From: VXYL01 sp965208525
Lineage (GTDB): Bacteria; Pseudomonadota; Gammaproteobacteria; Pseudomonadales; Azotimanducaceae
Direction: 5' to 3'
Assembly (NCBI GenBank): GCA_965208525.1
Contig: OZ242340.1
Span: 372,001 to 436,000, forward strand
Length of the DNA stretch: 64,000 nt
The stretch's first letter is position 1. Each line of letters opens with the position of its first letter. Position numbers and translations under genes: made by a program. Positions 25,917 through 32,435 of the stretch are shown piece after piece. The notes under the pieces were generated by a model that saw only the letters and a list, made by a program, of their open reading frames with translations, did no database searches and was not told where the DNA came from.

Positions 25917-25938
25917 AAATGTTGCGCGTGCAACATTT
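25917..25938. promoter_or_regulatory. Palindrome upstream of the transposase
   Basis: AAATGTTGC (25917-25925) and GCAACATTT (25930-25938) form a perfect 9-bp inverted repeat around GCGT. It overlaps the gap after the small basic protein and precedes the transposase -35 box by five bases, so it could be an operator, or less likely a terminator (no T-run follows). Confidence 0.5.
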
Positions 25939-25943
25939 GAACG

Positions 25944-25972
25944 TTGCATTTATGGCCATTTTGAATTAGTAT
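25944..25972 (+). promoter_or_regulatory. Predicted sigma-70 promoter of the transposase
   Basis: TTGCAT at 25944-25949 and TAGTAT at 25967-25972, separated by 17 bp, in an AT-rich island within GC-rich DNA. The start point would fall at about 25979-25980, on the transposase ATG itself, predicting a leaderless mRNA; no Shine-Dalgarno is visible. Confidence 0.6.
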
Positions 25973-25979
25973 CCGGGGC

Positions 25980-26864
25980 ATGAACGTACTGCCCCGCGAA
26001 AAACGCGTCCTCATCCTGCGGCTGCTCACCGAGGGCAACAGCATGAGGGCGACGGCACGGATTGCGGACGTGTCGAAGACCACCGTGGCGAAGCTGCTGG
26101 TCGATGCCGGCAAGGCGTGCGCGAAGCATCAGGACGGCGCCCTGCGCGGCCTCCGGTGCCGCCGCGTGCAGGTGGACGAGATCTGGTCGTTCGTCTACGC
26201 CAAGCAGAAGAACGTGCGCCGGGCGAAGAGCGCGCCCCGCGAGGCGGGCGACGTGTGGACGTGGGTGGCGATGGATCCCGAGTCGAAGCTGGCGGTCACG
26301 TGGCGCATAGGCGACCGCACGGCGGCCACCGGCATCGACCTGATGGACGACCTGCGCTCGCGGCTGGCGCGGCGCGTGCAGCTCACCACGGACGGCCACA
26401 GGGCGTACCTTGAGGCGGTGGAGGGCGCGTTCGGCGGCGACGTGGACTACGCCATGCTGGTCAAGATGTACGGCAACCCCGGATCGAACCGGAACCCGGA
26501 CACGCGGTACAGCCCGGCGGAGTGCATCGGGTTCCAGCGGCGGGTGATCGAGGGCAACCCGGATCGCCGCCACATCAGCACCTCGCACGTGGAGCGCCAG
26601 AACCTCACCATGCGCATGTCGATGCGCCGGTTCACGCGCCTCACGAACGCCTTCAGCAAGAAGCTGGAGAACCTCGGGCACTCGGTGGCGCTGCACTACA
26701 TGCACTACAACTTCTGCCGCATCCACCAGAGCCTGCGGGTGACGCCGGCGATGGAGGCGGGGGTGACGGACAGGGTGTGGTCGGTGGAGGACATCGTGGA
26801 CTTGATCGAGGCCGACGCGCCCAAGCCCAACCGGCCAGCGCGCTACAGGCCGCGCAAGCCGTGA
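25980..26864 (+). CDS. IS1-family transposase (single-frame)
   Basis: A 294-residue DDE transposase of the single-ORF IS1 type. An N-terminal helix-turn-helix (LLTEGNSMRATARIADVSKT), then the first acidic residue in VQVDEIWSFVYAKQKN, the second in LTTDGHRAYLEAVEGAFG, and the third in STSHVERQNLTMRM, followed by the conserved RRFTRLTNAFSKKLEN and HYMHYNFCRIHQSLRVTPAM. There is no programmed frameshift, unlike classical IS1 insA/insB. The gene lies well inside the 4.5-kb element, which has matching inverted repeats, so it is likely the mobilising enzyme. Its stop overlaps the GTG of the next small gene (GTGA). Confidence 0.93.
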   Translation: MNVLPREKRVLILRLLTEGNSMRATARIADVSKTTVAKLLVDAGKACAKHQDGALRGLRCRRVQVDEIWSFVYAKQKNVRRAKSAPREAGDVWTWVAMDPESKLAVTWRIGDRTAATGIDLMDDLRSRLARRVQLTTDGHRAYLEAVEGAFGGDVDYAMLVKMYGNPGSNRNPDTRYSPAECIGFQRRVIEGNPDRRHISTSHVERQNLTMRMSMRRFTRLTNAFSKKLENLGHSVALHYMHYNFCRIHQSLRVTPAMEAGVTDRVWSVEDIVDLIEADAPKPNRPARYRPRKP

Positions 26865-27055
26865 GCGACCGCGACCGCCGCTTCGAGCGGGTGTTTGCCG
26901 ATCCGCCCACCGAGTCGGACATTCTGGGGCTACCCATCAACGGCAACGGGAACCATCACGTGCTGCGGTTCTTCGGTGCCGTGCTTCTCGCGGCGTGCGT
27001 CGCCGGCGCCCTCGGCACCGTGGCCTACGTCGCGTTCGCCTTCGGCGTGCTCTGA
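26861..27055 (+). CDS. Small single-pass membrane protein
   Basis: A 64-residue protein starting with GTG at 26861, overlapping the transposase stop by four bases. It has a charged N-terminus (MSDRDRRFERVFADPP) and one C-terminal transmembrane segment (FFGAVLLAACVAGALGTVAYVAF). No family recognised. Coupling to the transposase suggests co-expression. Confidence 0.55.
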   Translation: MSDRDRRFERVFADPPTESDILGLPINGNGNHHVLRFFGAVLLAACVAGALGTVAYVAFAFGVL

Positions 27056-27068
27056 TGGTAGGTTAACG

Positions 27069-27320
27069 ATGCTTGAGAAGCTGCGAAAGCTGGCTGACGC
27101 CGTCATGGGGTACGCGGATCAGATGGCGCGCCGGGAGGACAGGCCGTACATGAAAGTCATGGCTGCGCTCTGCTTCATCGTTGCGGTGTGGTTCGGCCAC
27201 AACGGCAGCGTTGGGTTGGCAATCGGGTTCGCCGTCGTCAGCCTCGTTTGGGGCGCGTTCCTGATTCCGCTGCGTTGGGTTCAGCACCGCTATCCCGAGG
27301 CGCCGGAGCCGCGAGAGTGA
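27069..27320 (+). CDS. Small membrane protein, 83 residues
   Basis: ATG at 27069; MLEKLRKLADAVMGYADQMAR at the start, then two hydrophobic stretches (VMAALCFIVAVWFG and GLAIGFAVVSLVWGAFLIPL) separated by HNGSV, ending RYPEAPEPRE. A two-helix hairpin of this kind resembles phage holin-like proteins in shape only. Its stop overlaps the next ATG (TGATG). Confidence 0.55.
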   Translation: MLEKLRKLADAVMGYADQMARREDRPYMKVMAALCFIVAVWFGHNGSVGLAIGFAVVSLVWGAFLIPLRWVQHRYPEAPEPRE

Positions 27321-27547
27321 TGGAACTGGTCGCCACCGCTGCGGGCGTCGTTGGCGTGCTCGTGGCCATCGTCGGGCGCGACACGCTCCTGCGGTGGGCT
27401 GGGTGGTGTCGCTGGCAGACGCGGGTGAAGCGCCGGCTTGTGTTCCGCTGGGTCGTGGTGGGAGACGACAGGCCGCCCGGCGAGAGCTGGGACTACCCGC
27501 CCATGCGCCGACGCCTGCGCAGGCTCGGCCTGATCGACAGGGAGTGA
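27320..27547 (+). CDS. Small membrane-anchored basic protein
   Basis: 75 residues: an N-terminal hydrophobic helix (LVATAAGVVGVLVAIVG) followed by an Arg/Trp-rich cytoplasmic part (RRLVFRWVVVGDDRPPGESW, MRRRLRRLGLID). ATG overlaps the previous stop. Shape-wise similar to small phage lysis or spanin-type inner components, but no family is recognised. Confidence 0.5.
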   Translation: MELVATAAGVVGVLVAIVGRDTLLRWAGWCRWQTRVKRRLVFRWVVVGDDRPPGESWDYPPMRRRLRRLGLIDRE

Positions 27548-27553
27548 AGTCGC

Positions 27554-27913
27554 ATGCGCACGCTCACCATCGACGAGAACTACCGCGACCTAGTGCTCGG
27601 CGCGCCGCTGGCGACCGGCACCGACAGCCTGCGCATGCGCGTCATGGAGCGGCTGCGGTTCTGGGCCGAGACGTGGTTCCTCGACGAGTCCGACGGCGTG
27701 CCCTACCTCGCCAACATCATCAACCGGCAGAACGTGGATCACGTGCCCCGCGCCATCCTGACGCAGCAGGTGCTCGGCGTGGACGGCGTTGCGGGCGTGC
27801 GCGACGTGACCTACAGCTACGACCGGCGCACCCGCAGGGCCACCTACGGCTGCACGGTGATCGAGGAGGGAAGCGGCGAGGCGGTGGAGGTGGCGGCCAG
27901 CCTCTCGGTCTAG
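27554..27913 (+). CDS. Phage baseplate gp25/W-like protein
   Basis: A 119-residue protein of the small baseplate-wedge type seen in contractile-tail phages: an N-terminal strand followed by RMRVMERLRFWAETWFLDES, GVPYLANIINRQN, a helix, then VLGVDGVAGVRDVTYSYDRR and a final beta-strand pair. The pattern 'rlr..l..wfld...GvPy...i' with a later 'i..v.GV..v' is what I rely on; there is no alignment. It is the last cargo gene, ending six bases before the right inverted repeat. Alone it cannot build a tail, so it is either a phage fragment caught by the transposon or has another role. Confidence 0.55.
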   Translation: MRTLTIDENYRDLVLGAPLATGTDSLRMRVMERLRFWAETWFLDESDGVPYLANIINRQNVDHVPRAILTQQVLGVDGVAGVRDVTYSYDRRTRRATYGCTVIEEGSGEAVEVAASLSV

Positions 27914-27919
27914 GCAGGT

Positions 27920-27939
27920 TTTCAAACTAGCCCACTACC
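27920..27939 (-). repeat. Right terminal inverted repeat
   Basis: Perfect inverted copy of 23406-23425; it starts six bases after the stop codon of the last passenger gene. Confidence 0.93.
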
Positions 27940-27947
27940 CGGTGGGA
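27940..27947. repeat. Target-site duplication, right copy
   Basis: CGGTGGGA directly outside the right inverted repeat, identical to 23398-23405. Confidence 0.92.
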
Positions 27948-28007
27948 GGGAGCCGCTGCACGGTGTTTTGGCACGGCCCGGCAGGAGGAAGACCGTCCGG
28001 CATTGCT

Positions 28008-28545
28008 GGACAGGCAAACACCCTCGAACACCCTCAAACGGAGCTGGACAGGCAAACGGAGCTGGACGGGCAGTTGGACAGGGAACGGGCTCAACGGGCG
28101 AACGGGCTCAACGGGCTACCGCAGGCGAACGGGCTACCGCAATCGGACAGGCAAAACACCGGGACAGGCAAAACGCCGGGACAGGCAAACGCCGGGACAG
28201 GACAGGCAAACGGAGCTGGACAGGCAGTTGGACAGGGAACGGGCTCAACGGGCGAACGGGCTCAACGGGCTACCGCAGGCGAACGGGCTACCGCAATCGG
28301 ACAGGCAAAACACCGGGACAGGCAAACGCCGGGACAGGACAGGCGAACGCGGCAGGGCAGGCAAACGGAGCTGGACAGGCGAACGCGGCATTACGAATGC
28401 GGCATCGGGGACAGGCAAACGCTTTGCGACGGGACAGGCGAACGCGGCATTGCTTTGCGACGGGACAGGCGAACGCGGCATTGGGGACAGGCAAACGCTT
28501 TTGCGACGGGCAAACGCCTTTGCGACGGGGACCGCCAAACGCAGT
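28008..28545 (+). repeat. GGACAGGCAAACGC array, cluster G
   Basis: About fifteen plus-oriented copies (GGACAGGCAAACG, GGACAGGCGAACGCGG, GGACAGGCAAAACACC) with secondary units GGGCTCAACGGGCGAAC and GGGCTACCGCAGGCGAAC. A stretch starting at 28058 recurs starting at 28212 (offset 154 bp, about 130 bp long, the second copy lacking about 19 bp). The array lacks stop codons in several frames, which creates long spurious open frames of GQAN/DRQT/TGKR composition. The gap 27948-28670 holds no other feature. Confidence 0.92.
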
Positions 28546-28670
28546 TGCGACGTTCGCCCGCTCTTCGGGAAGCGCCCCAGCGCCGACCCAGAGCCTCGCT
28601 TGAGCAAAGGGTTCCCTATGGAAGTCGTTGCCCCTTAGGATGGATGTCTTGGGCACTTCGGAGAACGGCC

Positions 28671-30635
28671 ATGCGATTGCTCGCCCTGAGCCTGATGGTG
28701 GTTGCGGGCACTGTCGATGCAACGCCACCTGTCGAGCACTTCACCGGACACGCGAGATACGAGCAGGCGCGCATATCGCCCACGGCCAAGTACCTCGCCG
28801 TCACCACGCGGCAGGAGGACTACGAGTATCTGGTGGTGATTGGGCTCGCGGACCGGGAGGTGGTGTACCGCACCCACTTCGGCAAGGGCTGGAATGTGCA
28901 GAACTTCCACTGGGCCACTGCCGAGCGCATTCTCGTGCAACCGGCGCGGCGGATCGTCGGGCGCACGGACTTCAGCTTCCCCACCGGCGAACTCTATGCC
29001 CTCAACGCCGACGGCACCGACGCCAGCGTGCTGTTCGGGATGAACGCCGGATTCGGCAAGCTGTCGGCGCGCGCCGGGCGCAACGAGGCACGGCTGGAGG
29101 CGGCGGAAATCCTGCACCTTCTGCCGGACGAGCCGGAACACGTGCTCATCGGCACCATCCCCTTCGGCGTCAACAAGGTGGGCCGCGCCCGGCGGATCAA
29201 CATCCACACCGGGCAAACCGAGCCGGTGGTCGTCGGCCGCTATTCCACTTCCCGCTTCCTGGCAGACCGCGACGGCCGGGTGCGCTTCGAGTACGGCTCG
29301 AATGTGGAGAACGTCACCGAGGTGTACTACCTGCCGGACGCCGGCGAGCCGACCCTGGTTTCCCGGGGCCGCATCAACGAGGGCGTGACGACGCCCCTCG
29401 CGGACGCCGGCGACGGCTGGTATGCCGTTGACAACACCGAAACATCCACTACGCAGCTCGTCCACTGGCAGCCGACGCGAGACGTGAAGCAGGTGCTGTT
29501 CCACAACGACGCCGTGGACATCGGCGAGGGACTGTTCGATCCCGACGGACGGCTCATCGCCGCGCGCATCACCGAGCACTACCCCGATTACCACTACGTG
29601 CAGCCGGACGCTCCATTCGCCAAGACCCACCGCCGCATCCGCGCCGCCTTCCCCACCGAAGATGTCGCCTTCACCAGCATCACCACCGACGGCGCCAAGG
29701 GAGTCGCCGTGGTGTACGGCGACCGATTCCCCAGCACCTTCTATCTGGTGGACTTCCGCACCGACGAGATCGAGGAGCTGTTCCAGTCGCGGCCTTGGCT
29801 GGCGCGGGAGGACCTCAGCCCGATGGAGTCGGTGCAGCTCAAGGCCCGCGACGGCACCATCGTGCACGGCTACCTGACGACGCCAAGAGGCTGGAGCGAA
29901 GGCGACCGCCTGCCCCTCATCGTGCTGGTGCATGGCGGCCCGCACGGCATTCGCGACCATTGGGGCTTCGACACGGAAGCGCAGCTCTTCGCGTCCCGAG
30001 GCTTCGCCGTGCTGCAGGTGAACTTCCGGGGCTCGGGGGGCTACGGCAAGGACTTCCTCTACGCCGGCTTCGGCCGCTGGGGCCGCGAGATGCAGGACGA
30101 CGTCACCGACGCCACGCGCTGGGCCGTGGCGGCCGGCTTTGCGGACCCGGAGCGCCTGTGCATCTATGGCGGCAGCTACGGCGGCTACGCGGCTCTCACC
30201 GGTGCCTTCCGCGAGCCGGAGCTATACCGCTGCGCGGTGGGCTATGTTGGCGTCTATGACCTCGAGATGATGTACCGCAAGGGGGACATCCCGGACCGCC
30301 GCGCCGGCGTCAACTACCTGAAGGAAGCCATCGGCGAGGACACCGCCGAACTGCGCGCCCGCTCGCCGGTGCACAACGCCGAACGCATCCGTGCCGCGGT
30401 GATGCTGGTACACGGCGCCCTGGACCAGCGCGTCCCCATCGCCCACGCCACTAGCCTGCGCCGGGCACTGAAGGCGGCCGGCAACCCGGTGGAGGTCTGG
30501 CACATCGAACGCAAGGAAGGTCACGGCTTCGGCAACCCCGACAACCGCAAGCAGATGTACGAACGGATGCTTGCCTTCTTCGACGACCACATCGGCCGCG
30601 GGCGGGAGGTGGCCGCGAGAGGCGCGGGGGGCTAG
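28671..30635 (+). CDS. Secreted S9 family (prolyl oligopeptidase-like) peptidase
   Basis: A 654-residue exported serine peptidase of the S9 (acylaminoacyl-peptidase/DPP-like) group. Signal peptide MRLLALSLMVVAGTVDA; residues about 25-400 form a beta-propeller-like region; the alpha/beta-hydrolase domain follows, with HGGPHGIRDHWGF (oxyanion), GGSYGG carrying Ser502, Asp585 in HGALDQRVP and His618 in EGHGFG. The ATG at 28671 is chosen because everything upstream is repeat array translated by chance. It would cleave peptides after proline or small residues in the periplasm. It is not clearly in an operon; a DUF488 gene converges from the other side. Confidence 0.93.
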   Translation: MRLLALSLMVVAGTVDATPPVEHFTGHARYEQARISPTAKYLAVTTRQEDYEYLVVIGLADREVVYRTHFGKGWNVQNFHWATAERILVQPARRIVGRTDFSFPTGELYALNADGTDASVLFGMNAGFGKLSARAGRNEARLEAAEILHLLPDEPEHVLIGTIPFGVNKVGRARRINIHTGQTEPVVVGRYSTSRFLADRDGRVRFEYGSNVENVTEVYYLPDAGEPTLVSRGRINEGVTTPLADAGDGWYAVDNTETSTTQLVHWQPTRDVKQVLFHNDAVDIGEGLFDPDGRLIAARITEHYPDYHYVQPDAPFAKTHRRIRAAFPTEDVAFTSITTDGAKGVAVVYGDRFPSTFYLVDFRTDEIEELFQSRPWLAREDLSPMESVQLKARDGTIVHGYLTTPRGWSEGDRLPLIVLVHGGPHGIRDHWGFDTEAQLFASRGFAVLQVNFRGSGGYGKDFLYAGFGRWGREMQDDVTDATRWAVAAGFADPERLCIYGGSYGGYAALTGAFREPELYRCAVGYVGVYDLEMMYRKGDIPDRRAGVNYLKEAIGEDTAELRARSPVHNAERIRAAVMLVHGALDQRVPIAHATSLRRALKAAGNPVEVWHIERKEGHGFGNPDNRKQMYERMLAFFDDHIGRGREVAARGAGG

Positions 30636-30676
30636 CGGCAGGCGCCGCGCGGTGAGGCTGACTCGGGGTTTACGCG

Positions 30677-31120
30677 TCAGTCCCCGCCTAGGTGGTGAAC
30701 TTCGACACCGCCCCAGCGGTCGCTCAGATAATCCGCGACTAGGCGCCGGTGGCAGTGGTGTGGTTTGTCCTCGCTGCAAAGAAGACAGCCATCGGCGATG
30801 ACATCCTGCGCTGTCGTTTGCTCGACCCTCCGTTCCGCCATCAGCGCCAGGAACCGACTTTCGTAGGTCGGCCAGTCGATGCGACCGTTGCGGTAATCCG
30901 CAAGGATCTCGGGGGTGGGTGCAAGTTCCGGCACATGCACATAGTCCATGCCGCAGATGGCGGAGAGGAAGAAGGCGAGGTCGTCACGCTTGGCGAAGCC
31001 GGAAAGCTGCGATGTGTTGTTGAGGCGCACGTCCACAATCCGCTTGGCACCGGAGCGACCTATGAGGTCGAAGAAACGTGCGGCAGTCTTTTTCGTGAAG
31101 CCGATCGTCCACACGTTCAT
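30677..31120 (-). CDS. DUF488 family protein (short)
   Basis: 147 residues. Family landmarks: TIGFTKKTAARFFDLI near the start, RIVDVRLNNTSQLSGFAKRDDLAFFL, and a C-terminal CLLCSEDKPHHCHRRLVADYL containing the conserved Cys/His cluster. Biochemical function is unestablished in the family. It is the last gene of a four-gene minus-strand operon, overlapping the upstream DUF488 paralogue by four bases (ATGA). Confidence 0.85.
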   Translation of the reverse strand: MNVWTIGFTKKTAARFFDLIGRSGAKRIVDVRLNNTSQLSGFAKRDDLAFFLSAICGMDYVHVPELAPTPEILADYRNGRIDWPTYESRFLALMAERRVEQTTAQDVIADGCLLCSEDKPHHCHRRLVADYLSDRWGGVEVHHLGGD

Positions 31121-31740
31121 TGGCTACTTCCCTCCGCCGCAACGTCCTTGGTCCGGTAGGCCACGCGCCTCGCCCGAAGCGCCAAAGCTTCGGCGACCAA
31201 CTCGGTCCTCGATCGAAGCGCAAGCGTCCCAGTAGATTTCATGCCGAGTTCGAGGAGCAGCCGATCCATCGTGGCTTCATGGGCCTCCAACGCGCCGTCC
31301 CGCAGGATATGCACCACCTGATAGCCGCGCTGCCGGATTGCAGGTGCCACAAGCAGTGTCCGGTGACAGTCGAGCGGCTCCGCTTCCGCGCACATCACGG
31401 CCACTCGATACTTCACAATCCCCTGTTCAAGCCGGTCCATCCCACGCAGGAAGGACTCGGTGCGAGCTAACCGATCGTACTGTACCTGCCCATCCTCGCA
31501 ACAACGCGGGTCATCGGATTGCCCCCCGAGCTCCCGGCCGAGATGAACGTATCCGATCTGCTGAGCTTCCAGCGAAGCACGGAGCGAGTCACGACTGAAG
31601 TGCGGGTGGCGGCGACTAAAAGGGACCGATCGTACATCCGCCAATGCGCCTATCCGGTGGCGCACGAGCAGCCCAACGAATGCGTCGATGGGGTGATTGG
31701 AATGCCCCACCGTGTACAACGGCCCGGCAGCATCGGTCAT
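31117..31740 (-). CDS. DUF488 family protein (long)
   Basis: 207 residues, paralogous to the next gene: TVGHSNHPIDAFVGLLVRH, ALADVRSVPFSRRHPHFSRDSL, HLGRELGG, and VMCAEAEPLDCHRTLLVAPA with the conserved Cys-x-His. Both paralogues keep the motifs, so both are probably functional. A C-terminal extension of about 60 residues is basic. It overlaps the dual-OB gene upstream by four bases, indicating translational coupling within the operon. Confidence 0.88.
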   Translation of the reverse strand: MTDAAGPLYTVGHSNHPIDAFVGLLVRHRIGALADVRSVPFSRRHPHFSRDSLRASLEAQQIGYVHLGRELGGQSDDPRCCEDGQVQYDRLARTESFLRGMDRLEQGIVKYRVAVMCAEAEPLDCHRTLLVAPAIRQRGYQVVHILRDGALEAHEATMDRLLLELGMKSTGTLALRSRTELVAEALALRARRVAYRTKDVAAEGSSQ

Positions 31741-32435
31741 CCGCCGGATTCCGTCTCGATGATCGCCGCTATGAGCTTGTAGGCTGCCCCCTCGAATTCC
31801 TCGCCCAAACTTATCGTTAGATGGCAGGGTCCGACCTCATAGCTTCCGTCCAATTTGCCGAGGTACTGCCGCTCGTATAGAGGATCGGTTACCCAAAGCC
31901 GGTAATCCCGACCGGCGTGTCGGAATCTCCCCTGGACCCGCCGCTTGCTATTGCCAAATGCCTCCCCGGGAGCGAAAACCTCGAGGCCAAGGCGCTCCAC
32001 AGCGATGAGTCGCAAGGAATTGCCGATGGATTCGAGCTGCGCTTCACGAACTCGGTCATTGTGTCCATGGTAGGTGCTGTCGCCATCGAACCAAAGCGGC
32101 TCGACGGGATCCGTGAGGCGGGCTAACTCCTCCTGCGGGAACTGCCCCTTCTTCACCCAGTACCACTCAGGATCAAGCAGCCAGTTCTCTGCCTGAAATC
32201 CTGCCGGCCGATGGCGTAGGAGGGGAACCTCCACGATGTCGAGCACCCGAGGGTCGCTGCCATCCTCATACTGTCGCTCGTACTCAGATACTTCCCCATG
32301 CGCTCGGTCGCTGATTGGGCGCAGCCAAACCCCAGCGCACTGGTCGCGCCATTCGCGTCCCGCAATACACCTTCCCGCAAGCTTCCGCGAGTTTGCGAGA
32401 CAGACAATCCGCTTGACGAGTTTCCTGCTAGCCAT
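31737..32435 (-). CDS. Dual OB domain-like protein
   Basis: 232 residues starting MASRKLVKRIVCLANSRKLAG. The opening KRIVCLANSRKLAGRCIAGRE and GVWLRPIS segments match what I recall of the dual OB-fold (DuOB) family, proteins with two tandem OB folds and presumed nucleic-acid binding; the second half has several strands (RFRHAGRDYRLWVTDPLYERQY, GPCHLTISLGEEFEG) fitting a second barrel. Start ATG at 32433-32435 overlaps the AlbA_2 gene's stop by eight bases. The family name is memory-based; nucleic-acid binding is inference. Confidence 0.65.
   Translation of the reverse strand: MASRKLVKRIVCLANSRKLAGRCIAGREWRDQCAGVWLRPISDRAHGEVSEYERQYEDGSDPRVLDIVEVPLLRHRPAGFQAENWLLDPEWYWVKKGQFPQEELARLTDPVEPLWFDGDSTYHGHNDRVREAQLESIGNSLRLIAVERLGLEVFAPGEAFGNSKRRVQGRFRHAGRDYRLWVTDPLYERQYLGKLDGSYEVGPCHLTISLGEEFEGAAYKLIAAIIETESGG

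Larger units (their letters stand above)
23406..27939. mobile_element. IS1-family transposon with passenger genes
   Basis: A 4534-bp element bounded by a 20-bp perfect inverted repeat, GGTAGTGGGCTAGTTTGAAA (23406-23425, and its complement at 27920-27939). It is flanked by an exact 8-bp direct repeat CGGTGGGA (23398-23405 and 27940-27947). The IR start GG-n3-TG and an 8-bp target duplication fit the IS1 family, and it contains one IS1-type transposase (25980-26864). Large members of the ISMhu11-like IS1 subgroup are known to reach several kilobases. Passenger genes run outward from a central promoter region: on the left (minus) a nuclease-like protein, small proteins and a secreted protein; on the right (plus) the transposase, three membrane proteins and a baseplate-like protein. 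Outermost genes end 17 bp (left) and 6 bp (right) inside the inverted repeats. Confidence 0.93.

Noticed and set aside
27942..28670. Long N-terminal extension of the S9 peptidase
   Set aside because: It is cluster G translated by chance; a proper signal peptide begins at 28671.
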